Under the pieces are notes generated by a model, which saw only the letters and a list, made by a program, of their open reading frames with translations, searched no databases and was not told the origin of the DNA. This document shows, piece after piece, positions 25,128-32,804 of a stretch of 37,580 nucleotides of DNA. The stretch's first letter is position 1, and the number at the start of each line of letters is the position of its first letter. Position numbers and translations under genes: made by a program. The stretch comes from Bacteroidales bacterium (GTDB taxonomy: Bacteria; Bacteroidota; Bacteroidia; Bacteroidales; P3): contig JAILAT010000016.1 in assembly GCA_024681475.1 (NCBI GenBank), positions 1 to 37,580 of the forward strand. The letters are read 5' to 3'.

Positions 25128-26096
25128 CTAGATGAAGAACAGGCATACTCCCGCCACACAGATGACGGCACCGATGATTTCCCGTATTGTCACTTTCTGG
25201 TGGAAGAGCCACACCGATGGCGCGATGATGAGCACAGGCGTCAACGCAAAGAGGGTCTGAGCGATACCCGTGGAGGTGTACTGAGTGGCCAGCAGCGAGG
25301 CACTGACGCCCAGAAAAGGTCCGAAGAGCGTGGAGCCCAACACACACCACATCGCCTTGCGGTCGTGTGTCGCAGTGTTCAGTTTTTGCAACCCTTTCTT
25401 CTCTAGCAGCATGAGCATGGCAAAGAATCCCACAAGGCCTATCGTGGCGCGTATCATGGTGGAGGCAAAAGGGACACTGAGATATAGAGGCAGAGGCAGC
25501 AGCGCGCCGTCGGGAGCCATCTGTTCGTCGAGCTCCGCGACGGCCAAAGCAGCCATGTAATGCTGTGTGCCCACCTTGCTGAGCACAAGTCCCACTCCTT
25601 GGCAAATGCCGGCCATACTGGCATAGACAATGCCTTTCAGTGGCAGATGCAGGCGCACGGTGTCCTCCTTCTTCGACAGGATGGACATGGCAATGCCCGT
25701 CAGTGTGGCCAGCATGCCAATGATGGCCAGGGAACTCATTTTCTCGCCAATCAGCAACCGGCCGGTGATGGCCGCCGTTGGCGCCGACAGCGTCATGAAC
25801 AGCTGCCCGATGCGTGAGCCGACGATGATGTAGCCCTGCATAAGGCAGTAGTCGCCAACGACATAGCCCACGACTCCCGACAACAGAAGCCATTTCCACG
25901 TGGCTCCGCTGGCAAAACGGGGGTAGGGGACTCCCATGGTCAACCACAATGTCGCCGCCAGCAGCATCAGCGACATGGCCATTCGTATCAGATTGAACGG
26001 CAACGAGCCCATCCTTTTCGACCCCACCTCGGCAAAGAGCGCCGTGACGGTCCACAAAAGGGCCACGACAATCGATATGGTTTCGCCTATGAACAT
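25128..26096 (-). CDS. EamA/DMT-family transporter
   Basis: The 322-residue inner-membrane protein has ten predicted membrane segments in two repeated five-helix halves, as in the drug/metabolite transporter superfamily. The first half includes GDYCLMQGYIIVGSRIGQLFMTLSAP, and GRLLIGEKMSSLAIIGMLATLTGIAM matches the family's end-of-domain signature (G-x-x-x-GE---...G--L---G). The second half closes with ALTPVLIIAPSVWLF, then REIIGAVICVAGVCLFF. A hydrophilic loop (LAVAELDEQMAPDGALLP) separates parts of the second half. Substrate is unknown; family members export amino acids, nucleosides or drugs. It is transcribed from a -7 box at 26168 and shares its promoter region divergently with the rhodanese gene. 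Confidence 0.88.
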   Translation of the reverse strand: MFIGETISIVVALLWTVTALFAEVGSKRMGSLPFNLIRMAMSLMLLAATLWLTMGVPYPRFASGATWKWLLLSGVVGYVVGDYCLMQGYIIVGSRIGQLFMTLSAPTAAITGRLLIGEKMSSLAIIGMLATLTGIAMSILSKKEDTVRLHLPLKGIVYASMAGICQGVGLVLSKVGTQHYMAALAVAELDEQMAPDGALLPLPLYLSVPFASTMIRATIGLVGFFAMLMLLEKKGLQKLNTATHDRKAMWCVLGSTLFGPFLGVSASLLATQYTSTGIAQTLFALTPVLIIAPSVWLFHQKVTIREIIGAVICVAGVCLFFI

Positions 26097-26167
26097 TCTT
26101 GGGTGCTACTGCTTATTTATTTTGTTATCAGTGAATTAAGTTTCCCTCCCACTGCCTCTGCGGATTG

Positions 26168-26175
26168 CAAAAATA
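26168..26175 (-). promoter_or_regulatory. -7 box of the EamA transporter gene
   Basis: Minus strand TATTTTTG, 71 bases before the ATG at 26096. It is part of a 19-base inverted repeat with the plus-strand promoter at 26240. Confidence 0.55.
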
Positions 26176-26217
26176 CGAAAAAAGAGAACACGCGTGCGCT
26201 GTGGCAGAATAAAAAAT

Positions 26218-26247
26218 TTGCCAGTCCAATTATTTTTCGTATTTTTG
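26218..26247 (+). promoter_or_regulatory. Promoter of the rhodanese-GH89 gene group
   Basis: TTG (26218-26220), 19-base spacer, TATTTTTG (26240-26247): a complete consensus. The start site would be near 26254, which excludes any longer upstream reading frame as the true N-terminus of the next gene. Confidence 0.7.
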
Positions 26248-26258
26248 CAATACGTAAT

Positions 26259-26711
26259 ATGAGAACATTTTATATAAACAGTACAAAAACAATGTTGTGG
26301 ACATTGCTATTTATCGCGCTTGTCGCCGTGACGGTGCTGGCTTGCGGCAACAGTCCGAGAAGTAAAACTTCCACTCTGGGTGATGGAAAAGTGACCACCG
26401 TGCCGGTGGATGTTTTTGCCCAATTGGTCCAGCAGAAGGATGTCTGGCTCCTCGATGTGCGCACCGGCAAGGAGTATGCCGAAGGGCATATTGCCGGCTC
26501 GGAAAATATTGACGTGAACCAGCCCGACTTTCTCGAAAGCGTGATGAAGAGCCCTCGCTACAATCCTGCAAAAACCAAGGTGGCTGTCTATTGCCGCGGT
26601 GGCAAACGCAGTATGAAGGCCGCCAACATCCTCGCGCAGCAAGGTTGCACCGTCTACAATCTCGACGGCGGATTCATGGCCTGGCAGAAAAGCCAGAAGG
26701 TGGAAAAATGA
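26259..26711 (+). CDS. Rhodanese-like sulfurtransferase lipoprotein
   Basis: The 150-residue protein is a single rhodanese domain on a lipid anchor. The lipobox TVLAC gives Cys29 as the acylated residue. The domain contains WLLDVRTGKEYAEGHIAGSENID, where DVR and GHI are the CH2A signature, and the active loop CRGGKR with catalytic Cys112 and a closing arginine, ending in YNLDGGFMAWQ. Such periplasmic single-domain rhodaneses move or carry sulfur; the acceptor is unknown. The promoter at 26240 puts transcription start a few bases before this ATG. The internal ATG at 26292, just before the hydrophobic core, is an alternative start with a more normal leader. GH89 follows after 55 bases with no terminator between them. 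Confidence 0.88.
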   Translation: MRTFYINSTKTMLWTLLFIALVAVTVLACGNSPRSKTSTLGDGKVTTVPVDVFAQLVQQKDVWLLDVRTGKEYAEGHIAGSENIDVNQPDFLESVMKSPRYNPAKTKVAVYCRGGKRSMKAANILAQQGCTVYNLDGGFMAWQKSQKVEK

Positions 26712-26766
26712 TAGGCAGGATGTCCTTTTGGCAGAAAGGGCAGTAATGCGGAAGTGACAATTGAAG

Positions 26767-29004
26767 ATGAAAAAAGTATACAGTATACTGCTATTGGCTG
26801 TGTTGCTGGTGTCGCCTTGTGTAGGGCAGGCGCAGCAGGCTGCTGAACAGCTGGCCGAGAGACTGCTGGGCCAAGAGGCCAAGCGTTTCACTTTCGTCAT
26901 CGAACCCGAAATAATAGCTACTACGGGGAAGCGGAATGAGAAGGTGGCCATCTATGAGGACTGCTTCTCGCTTCATAATGACGCCAAGACAGGTAAGGTC
27001 GTCATCTCCGGTACCGACGAGATCAGCCTCTGTGTCGGCTTGAACTACTATCTGCGCAAATATGCCAAGGTGCATGTGTCGTGGTTCTCTACCGAGCCGC
27101 TGGAGCTGCCCAGACGATGGCCCCGGGTGGAGGACGAGACCCTGAACGCCGTGGTGCCGCAGCGTTTCTTCCTCAACTACTGCACCTACGGCTACACCAT
27201 GGTATGGTGGCAGTGGGAACAATGGGAACGCTTTATCGACTGGATGGCGTTGAATGGTATCAATCTTCCTTTGGCGCTGACAGGCCAGGAGGCCGTGTGG
27301 CAGGAGGTATGGCGCGAGATGGGGATGATCGACGAGGAGATACGTGCCTATTTCTCAGGTCCGGCGCATCTGCCGTGGCATCGCATGGCCAACCTCGACG
27401 GTTTTGGAGGCCCGCTGCCTCAGTCGTGGATCGACGGACAGCGGGAACTGCAGAAAAAGATTCTGGAACGTGAAAGGGCGCTGGGCATGACGCCCGTGCT
27501 GCCTGCCTTCGCAGGGCATGTCCCCGCACGTATCGCCGAGCTGTACCCCCAGGCTGACATCCAGCACCTCTCGCCATGGTGCGGCTTCGAGTCTACCTGT
27601 TTTCTCAACTCCACCGACTCACTTTTTGCCGACATCCAGCGCCGCTACCTCGCCAAGCAGCAGGCGCTCTACGGCACCAATCACATATATGGCTGCGACC
27701 CTTTCAACGAGATGGATCCGCCCTCGTGGGACCCTGGCTATCTGGCTGCGGTGTCGGAAAATATCTACCGCACCATGCAGTCTGCCGACCCCGAGGCCCG
27801 CTGGCTGCAGATGAGCTGGGTGTTCTATTACAAGCGCAAGCAGTGGACCCCCGAGCGGCTGCAGGCATACCTCACCGCCGTCCCGCAGGACAGCCTCGTG
27901 CTGCTCGACTATTTCTGCGAGAAGACCGAGGTGTGGCGCACCACCATCGACAGCGCCGCCGGTCGTCCCGCCGGTTTCTACGGTCAGCCGTTCATTTGGT
28001 GCTATCTGGGCAACTTCGGCGGCAATACGATGCTGGTGGGCGATCTCTACGCGATGGAATGCAAGCTGAAGGGCGCCCTTGCCGAGTCGGAGCACAACCT
28101 TGTGGGTGTCGGCTCTACCCTTGAAGGCTTCGACTGTAGCCCGCAGACCTACGAATATCTCTTCGCCTCGGTGTGGGGCGTGCCGGCGACGGACTTTGTC
28201 GACCAGTGGGCCGATATGCGCTATGGGAAAAAGGACAGAAGGGTGCGGCGAGCATGGCATCTGCTGGCCGACAGCGTCTACAAGGACTGGTCATTCTATG
28301 GCTTGGGAACACAGATGGTGGCGCGGCCCGATTTCGAGGGTCACGGCACCTACTACACCAAGCCCTACTATTCCTACAATAACGACCGTCTGCTGGAGGC
28401 CATACGTCTGCTGATGGAGAAACCGTCGGACCGCTATAGCTATGAATACGACCTCGTCAACCTGTTGTCGCAGTGGATGGGCAACCGCTTCATGGACTTG
28501 CGCAACGCCTTCACCGAGGCCTACAAGGCCGGCGACACAGCAGCAATGAAGCGCGCCTACGATGCTGCCAGACGTCTGACGCTGGATGCCGATGCGTTGC
28601 TCTGCTCCAAGCGGGAATTCGACTTCCACCATTGGATTACTGATGCACGCGAATGGGGCGGCGACAGCAGCGAGTTGAGGGACTACTATGAGACCCAGGC
28701 GCGCGTGCTGCTCACCATTTGGGGTGGCCCTGTGCTCAACGACTATGCCAACCGCCTCTGGGGCAACCTGCTGAAATACTACTACTGGCAACAGCGCTGG
28801 GAGCCTTTCTTCGTCGGCGCCCTACAGGCCCGTCGTGAGGGCCGTGACTTTGACGAAGAAGCCTTTAAACAACAGCTCTCCGAGCGAGAGAAATCTTTTG
28901 CCTACAGCACGGAACCTCTCATCAAGGTGAATGACCCCCCGTCAACCATGCAGCAGGTCAGAACCATACTCGCTCGCGTCGAAAAAGGTTATTACACTCC
29001 GTAA
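26767..29004 (+). CDS. Alpha-N-acetylglucosaminidase, GH89 family
   Basis: It removes terminal alpha-linked GlcNAc, as in heparan sulfate or the alpha-1,4-GlcNAc caps of mucin O-glycans. The 745-residue protein has a signal peptide (MKKVYSILLLAVLLVSPCVGQAQ), an N-terminal alpha/beta domain, then the catalytic barrel with landmarks shared with human NAGLU: WWQWEQWERFIDWMALNGIN, GMTPVLPAFAGHVP, HIYGCDPFNEM and GQPFIWCYLGNFGGN. The two catalytic glutamates correspond to E315 (in FNEM) and E453 (in STLEGF). A helical C-terminal domain completes the family architecture, and length matches human NAGLU (743). It is exported, so it acts in the periplasm or at the surface. ATG at 26767 was preferred to the TTG two codons upstream. 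The aldose-epimerase-like gene follows after 10 bases. Confidence 0.94.
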   Translation: MKKVYSILLLAVLLVSPCVGQAQQAAEQLAERLLGQEAKRFTFVIEPEIIATTGKRNEKVAIYEDCFSLHNDAKTGKVVISGTDEISLCVGLNYYLRKYAKVHVSWFSTEPLELPRRWPRVEDETLNAVVPQRFFLNYCTYGYTMVWWQWEQWERFIDWMALNGINLPLALTGQEAVWQEVWREMGMIDEEIRAYFSGPAHLPWHRMANLDGFGGPLPQSWIDGQRELQKKILERERALGMTPVLPAFAGHVPARIAELYPQADIQHLSPWCGFESTCFLNSTDSLFADIQRRYLAKQQALYGTNHIYGCDPFNEMDPPSWDPGYLAAVSENIYRTMQSADPEARWLQMSWVFYYKRKQWTPERLQAYLTAVPQDSLVLLDYFCEKTEVWRTTIDSAAGRPAGFYGQPFIWCYLGNFGGNTMLVGDLYAMECKLKGALAESEHNLVGVGSTLEGFDCSPQTYEYLFASVWGVPATDFVDQWADMRYGKKDRRVRRAWHLLADSVYKDWSFYGLGTQMVARPDFEGHGTYYTKPYYSYNNDRLLEAIRLLMEKPSDRYSYEYDLVNLLSQWMGNRFMDLRNAFTEAYKAGDTAAMKRAYDAARRLTLDADALLCSKREFDFHHWITDAREWGGDSSELRDYYETQARVLLTIWGGPVLNDYANRLWGNLLKYYYWQQRWEPFFVGALQARREGRDFDEEAFKQQLSEREKSFAYSTEPLIKVNDPPSTMQQVRTILARVEKGYYTP

Positions 29005-29014
29005 ATATTTGAAT

Positions 29015-29875
29015 ATGATACTAAGCAACGATACCATCACCATCGAAGTGGCCGAACAGGGAGCCGAACTGGTAAGCCTCAAGAAAGACGGCCGCGAATA
29101 CATGTGGACGGGCGACGCCAACTACTGGAACCGTCATGCGCCTATCCTTTTCCCCGTAGTGGGGAAGCCCTTCAACAACGAGCTGCACATCGACGGCAGG
29201 AGCTATCCCATGAAGCAGCACGGTTTCGCCCGCGACAGCAGGTTCGAGGAAATGGGTGTGGGCTGTATGAGGATGGTCGACGCCGACCGTCGGGAGGTCT
29301 ATCCTTTCCTTCTGGCACTGGAAGCCCGTTATCGTCTCCAAGGCAGCGCGGTGGAGGTGACCTGGGCGGTGGAGAACAAGGACTCCCGCGAGTTGTACTT
29401 TCAGATCGGCGCCCACCCGGGATTCCTGTTGCCCGACTACAAACCCGATGAGTCGCCCCATGGCTTTATCCGCTTCTTCGACAAGTATGACGCGGAGGTC
29501 GCCCCAGTCGTCACCTCTTGTCTCGTCGACGGAAACCGCGTTCCGCGTGCCGCCGATGTCCAGCTGTTGCAAGAGATGCCCCTCATGTCCGACACCTTCG
29601 CCCACGACGCCCTCATCATCGAGCAGGCGCAGGTGGCTGCTGCCGAACTCTGTGACCGTCACGGTCGGCCGGTGCTGAGAGTCAGCTGTCCCCAAGCCGA
29701 AGCTTTCGGCATCTGGGCTCCTGACAAAGAGGGGTGCCCCTTTGTGTGCCTCGAGCCGTGGTGCGGCATCTGCGACACTTATGGTTTCGCTGGCGACATC
29801 GCCGAGCGCACCTACATCCATCGTCTGGCGCCCCAGGGACGCTATGAGTTCACCTATTTCATCAAGTTGTATTAA
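29015..29875 (+). CDS. Aldose 1-epimerase family protein
   Basis: A 286-residue cytoplasmic protein of the galactose mutarotase-like superfamily, which interconverts alpha and beta anomers of sugars or sugar phosphates. Visible landmarks: the N-terminal beta pattern IEVAEQGAELVSLKKDGREYMW, APILFPVVG, QHGFARD (His69 region), IGAHPGF (His134, a candidate catalytic acid) and VCLEPWCG (Glu247, a candidate base). The relatively short length and the GREYMW motif match the YeaD/LacX-like group. The substrate is unknown, but its place 10 bases after GH89 suggests GlcNAc or another released hexose. ATG at 29015 was chosen; a longer frame reaching back to 28931 would overlap the GH89 C-terminus. Confidence 0.88.
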   Translation: MILSNDTITIEVAEQGAELVSLKKDGREYMWTGDANYWNRHAPILFPVVGKPFNNELHIDGRSYPMKQHGFARDSRFEEMGVGCMRMVDADRREVYPFLLALEARYRLQGSAVEVTWAVENKDSRELYFQIGAHPGFLLPDYKPDESPHGFIRFFDKYDAEVAPVVTSCLVDGNRVPRAADVQLLQEMPLMSDTFAHDALIIEQAQVAAAELCDRHGRPVLRVSCPQAEAFGIWAPDKEGCPFVCLEPWCGICDTYGFAGDIAERTYIHRLAPQGRYEFTYFIKLY

Positions 29876-29887
29876 CGAGTTGTCGCA

Positions 29888-30280
29888 ATGAGAAAGGTAG
29901 AGGTGGTCGCCGCTGTCATCCACGACGCCGAGGGGCGTATCTTTGCCACGCAACGAGGTTATGGCGAATGGAAGGACTGGTGGGAGTTTCCTGGCGGAAA
30001 GATGGAGCCCGGGGAGACGCCTGAAGAGGCTTTGAAGCGTGAAATAATGGAAGAACTGGAGACACATGTTGTGCTGGAAAGATACCTTTCCACAGTGGAG
30101 TATGACTATCCTGACTGGCATCTGACAATGCATTGCTTCCTGTGTCGTGTGGAGCGTGGCAGCTTGACGCTGAAGGAACACGAAGCGGCGCGATGGCTCG
30201 GAAAAGAAGACCTGGACACTGTGCGATGGCTGCCCGCCGATGAGGATGTGGTGGAAAAAATGAGATGCAGCCTGTTGTGA
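29888..30280 (+). CDS. NUDIX hydrolase, MutT-like
   Basis: A 130-residue cytoplasmic enzyme. The NUDIX box lies at 37-59 (GKMEPGETPEEALKREIMEELET): the glutamates E52, E55 and E56 for magnesium binding are present, but the usual late glycine is replaced by E58, a common variation in MutT-type proteins. WWEFPGGKMEPGE and the later EHEAARWLGKEDLDTVRWLPAD fit 8-oxo-dGTP or CTP pyrophosphatases, which sanitise the nucleotide pool. The true substrate cannot be read from sequence. It starts 12 bases after the epimerase-like gene, so it ends the same transcript, which stops at the 30289 terminator. Confidence 0.92.
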   Translation: MRKVEVVAAVIHDAEGRIFATQRGYGEWKDWWEFPGGKMEPGETPEEALKREIMEELETHVVLERYLSTVEYDYPDWHLTMHCFLCRVERGSLTLKEHEAARWLGKEDLDTVRWLPADEDVVEKMRCSLL

Positions 30281-30288
30281 CATAAAAC

Positions 30289-30321
30289 AGGCAGGCCGCG
30301 CCCGGAGGGCGCGGCCTGCCT
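30289..30321. terminator. Bidirectional terminator between the NUDIX gene and purM
   Basis: A 15-base-pair GC-rich stem, AGGCAGGCCGCGCCC (30289-30303) with GGGCGCGGCCTGCCT (30307-30321), has a 3-base loop. A short T-tract (ACTTT) follows on the plus side and TTTTAT on the minus side, which suits two converging genes. Confidence 0.85.
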
Positions 30322-30340
30322 ACTTTAAGGGCTAATAATA

Positions 30341-31507
30341 TCAGTATAAAAACTCGCCGAATTCGCTGCGCACCGTCACCTGGGCATGGTCGCAAGGCTC
30401 GCAGTGGCCTATGATTTGCGCGTCGATGTTGAACTCGCGGGCGATGTCGATGATGCCTTGTGCCGTCGTCTCGTCGGTGTAAAACTCCATGCGGTGGCCC
30501 ATATTGAAGACGGTGTACATCTCCTTCCAGTCGGTGCCGCTCTGCTCATGGATAAGACGGAACAGTGGTGGCACGGCGAACATGTTGTCTTTCACCACGT
30601 GCAGATTGTCCACAAAATGAAGCACTTTGGTCTGTGCGCCGCCGCTGCAGTGTATCATGCCGTCAATCTTCGGACGGTAGGCATCGAGCACCTTGCGCAC
30701 CACGGGAGCGTAGGTACGGGTGGGGGAGAGGACCATCTTGCCGGCATCCACGCCAGCCACTTCGGTGCTGTCGGTCAGCCGTTTGCCGCCGCAGTATACC
30801 ACTTCGTTAGGCACCGCAGGGTCGTAGCTCTCGGGGAAATGCTGGGCGTAGTATTTGCTGAACACGTCATGGCGTGCCGAGGTCAGCCCGTTGCTGCCCA
30901 TACCGCCGTTGTAGCTCTTCTCGTAGGTGGCTTGGCCATAGGACGCCAGACCCACGATGACGTTGCCGGCACGGATGTTCCCGTTGTCAATCACCTGGTT
31001 GCGAGGCATTCGCACCGTGACGGTGGAGTCGACGATGACCGTGCGCACCAGGTCGCCCACGTCGGCAGTCTCGCCGCCGGTGAGCCAGAGGCCCACACCC
31101 AGGTCGCGCATCTCCTGCAGGAACTCTTCGGTGCCGTTGATGATGGCGGCGATGACTTCGCCCGGGATGAGGTTCTTGTTGCGACCGATGGTCGACGAGA
31201 GCAGGATGTTGTCCATGGCACCCACGCAGAGCAGGTCGTCGAGATTCATCACCACCGCGTCGATGGCCACCCCTTTCCAAACGCTGAGGTCGCCCGTCTC
31301 TTTCCAGTAGAGATAGGCCAGCGACGACTTGGTGCCGGCGCCGTCGGCATGCATGATGTTGCAATAGTCGGGATCGCCACCCAAGATATCGGGCAGAATT
31401 TTGCAGAATGCTTTGGGATACAGGCCTTTGTCGATATTCTTAATGGCGTTGTGCACATCTTCTTTGGCGGCCGATACGCCACGCATGTTGTACTTCAATT
31501 TGTCCAT
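30341..31507 (-). CDS. purM: Phosphoribosylformylglycinamidine cyclo-ligase (AIR synthase) family
   Basis: It closes the imidazole ring in purine synthesis, making aminoimidazole ribonucleotide with ATP. The 388-residue protein has the PurM fold: YNMRGVSAAKEDVHNAI at the start, HADGAGTKSSLAYLY (53-67), DAVVMNLDDLLCVGA, the signature LTGGETADVGDLV, and a glycine-rich second half. It is somewhat longer than the roughly 345 residues of E. coli PurM and diverges from it, as in other Bacteroidales homologues. Other PurM-fold enzymes (PurL, HypE, SelD, ThiL) lack the combination of DGAGTK and GGETA seen here. No other purine genes are near. The start at 31507 lies 24 bases after the -7 box at 31531. 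Confidence 0.85.
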   Translation of the reverse strand: MDKLKYNMRGVSAAKEDVHNAIKNIDKGLYPKAFCKILPDILGGDPDYCNIMHADGAGTKSSLAYLYWKETGDLSVWKGVAIDAVVMNLDDLLCVGAMDNILLSSTIGRNKNLIPGEVIAAIINGTEEFLQEMRDLGVGLWLTGGETADVGDLVRTVIVDSTVTVRMPRNQVIDNGNIRAGNVIVGLASYGQATYEKSYNGGMGSNGLTSARHDVFSKYYAQHFPESYDPAVPNEVVYCGGKRLTDSTEVAGVDAGKMVLSPTRTYAPVVRKVLDAYRPKIDGMIHCSGGAQTKVLHFVDNLHVVKDNMFAVPPLFRLIHEQSGTDWKEMYTVFNMGHRMEFYTDETTAQGIIDIAREFNIDAQIIGHCEPCDHAQVTVRSEFGEFLY

Positions 31508-31530
31508 ATTTTTCGCTCTGAAACGTGCTG

Positions 31531-31538
31531 CAAAATTA
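31531..31538 (-). promoter_or_regulatory. -7 box of purM
   Basis: Minus strand TAATTTTG, 24 bases before the purM ATG. No TTG is visible at the -33 position. Confidence 0.55.
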
Positions 31539-31569
31539 CAACTTTTTTTTCAGATTGTGCACTTTTTCG

Positions 31570-31577
31570 TATCTTTG
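31570..31577 (+). promoter_or_regulatory. -7 box of the small barrel gene
   Basis: TATCTTTG lies 36 bases before the ATG at 31613. This shows that the frame open for about 1.2 kb upstream, opposite purM, is not part of the gene. Confidence 0.6.
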
Positions 31578-31612
31578 TAGTGCATCAAATAGTTAACAGT
31601 ATTCGTAATAGT

Positions 31613-32215
31613 ATGAGTAATAGGATATTAAAGAGAGTAATTCTGTTTGTGGCAGTGCTAATTGCTGTCCAAGGAAGAGCCCAAACAGCCCATGAAGTGA
31701 GTGCCGGTGGCGACCCTAGCGTGAACGATTTCAAGATTACGATGCTCTCCTTGGGCAGTGGCTCTTCGCGTTTCACCTATGAGCGCGCTTTCGACCCGCG
31801 TCACAGCGCCGAGTTCACCCTGGGCATCATAGGCATGGGATGGGACTGGATGAACGACACCCATTCCGAAGGTCTGCTCGTCAAGCTGGCCTACAAGTGG
31901 CGCCTGCTGCCGCAGCGTGGCGCAGACAGCTGGCTGGCAGGCCTTTATGTGAAGCCTGAGTTTGTCGTCACCCATTTCGACTACCATCCTTTCAATGCCA
32001 GAGCCTCATCGGCGCAGACCACCTTCCAGGGCGCCCTGTTGGCGGAATGCGGCTACCAGCTGGTGTTGCGCTGGTTTGTGCTCGATGTGTATGCCGGCAT
32101 CGGCCCTTCGCTGGGCACGGGCAACGACAACAACTATTTCCACAGCTTTATGCTCTTTCCCGAGGGAGGCCCCTTGGCCTTCACCGCAGGCTATCGCGTC
32201 GGTGTGGCGTTTTGA
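31613..32215 (+). CDS. Small outer-membrane beta-barrel protein, function unknown
   Basis: The 200-residue product has a signal peptide (MSNRILKRVILFVAVLIAVQGRAQ) and then alternating-strand sequence with many aromatics: FTYERAFDPRHSAEFTLGIIGMGWDW, LLVKLAYKWRLLP, GLYVKPEFVVTHFDY and ECGYQLVLRWFVLDVYAGIGPSLG. It ends in GYRVGVAF with a terminal phenylalanine, as in outer-membrane barrels. A barrel of about eight strands similar to DUF3575-type proteins is plausible, but I cannot assign the family by eye. The N-terminus was set from the -7 box at 31570 and the signal peptide. It stands between divergent purM and the DUF1573 gene, which has its own -7 box, so it is probably monocistronic. Confidence 0.78.
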   Translation: MSNRILKRVILFVAVLIAVQGRAQTAHEVSAGGDPSVNDFKITMLSLGSGSSRFTYERAFDPRHSAEFTLGIIGMGWDWMNDTHSEGLLVKLAYKWRLLPQRGADSWLAGLYVKPEFVVTHFDYHPFNARASSAQTTFQGALLAECGYQLVLRWFVLDVYAGIGPSLGTGNDNNYFHSFMLFPEGGPLAFTAGYRVGVAF

Positions 32216-32313
32216 AGGCTGCGAAGGCCCTAAGGCCCATGATTGCCAGCGTTAAAAATTCTAAATAATACAATTTTTTCAGCCTCGGAGAGTTATACAA
32301 TGAAAAATTTGCG

Positions 32314-32321
32314 TACTTTTG
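32314..32321 (+). promoter_or_regulatory. -7 box of the DUF1573 gene
   Basis: TACTTTTG lies 43 bases before the ATG at 32365, with a predicted start near 32328. No TTG is visible 19-21 bases upstream. Confidence 0.6.
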
Positions 32322-32364
32322 CAAAAACAAAAATGAAATATTAACCACAAAAAAACCACCTATT

Positions 32365-32772
32365 ATGAAGAAATTCTTTTTATTAAGTCTGTTTGTCGCT
32401 CTTGCTGCGGCAGGTCTTAATGCTCAGGAAACTGTCAACAACGAAGTGCCCCGCAACGGCGCCAAGATTTCTTTCAACGAGGAGACCCACGACTATGGCA
32501 CCATCGCCAAAGGCGCTGACGGCAACTGCGTGTTCGAGTTCACCAACAACGGCAACGAGCCCCTCATTCTCAGCAATGTGCGTGCCAGCTGCGGTTGCAC
32601 CACCCCCTCATGGACCAAAGAGCCTATCATGCCCGGCAAGACTGGCGTCATCAAGGTTCGCTACAACACCAACAATGTGGGCAACTTCAACAAGACCGTC
32701 ACGGTGACCTCCAATGCAGTGGATCACCCCCGTGTGGTGCTGAAAATCAAAGGCAACGTCATCAACGAATAG
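32365..32772 (+). CDS. DUF1573 domain protein (secreted Ig-like/MSP-type fold)
   Basis: The 135-residue protein has a signal peptide (MKKFFLLSLFVALAAAGLNA) and one DUF1573 domain, recognisable from FNEETHDYGTIAKGADGNCVFEFTNNGNEPLIL, the cysteine pair in ASCGCTTPSW (C76, C78), and the later strands GVIKVRYNTNNVGNFNKTVTVTSN. This fold is an all-beta Ig/ASPM-SPD-2-Hydin-like domain; its role in Bacteroidota is unknown, possibly a periplasmic or surface binding module. The aminotransferase follows after 32 bases without a terminator, so the pair is probably co-transcribed from the 32314 box. Confidence 0.9.
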   Translation: MKKFFLLSLFVALAAAGLNAQETVNNEVPRNGAKISFNEETHDYGTIAKGADGNCVFEFTNNGNEPLILSNVRASCGCTTPSWTKEPIMPGKTGVIKVRYNTNNVGNFNKTVTVTSNAVDHPRVVLKIKGNVINE

Positions 32773-32804
32773 CCCCATTACTGACAAAATAAAAACAATA
32801 AGCT

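Noticed and set aside
26103..26258. Longer N-terminus for the rhodanese lipoprotein
   Set aside because: The promoter at 26218-26247 lies inside this extension, and the extra residues would place 50 or more amino acids before the lipoprotein signal.
30386..31612. Long plus-strand extension upstream of the small barrel gene, opposite purM
   Set aside because: A -7 box at 31570 and a signal peptide starting at 31613 set the true start; the extension is antisense to purM.
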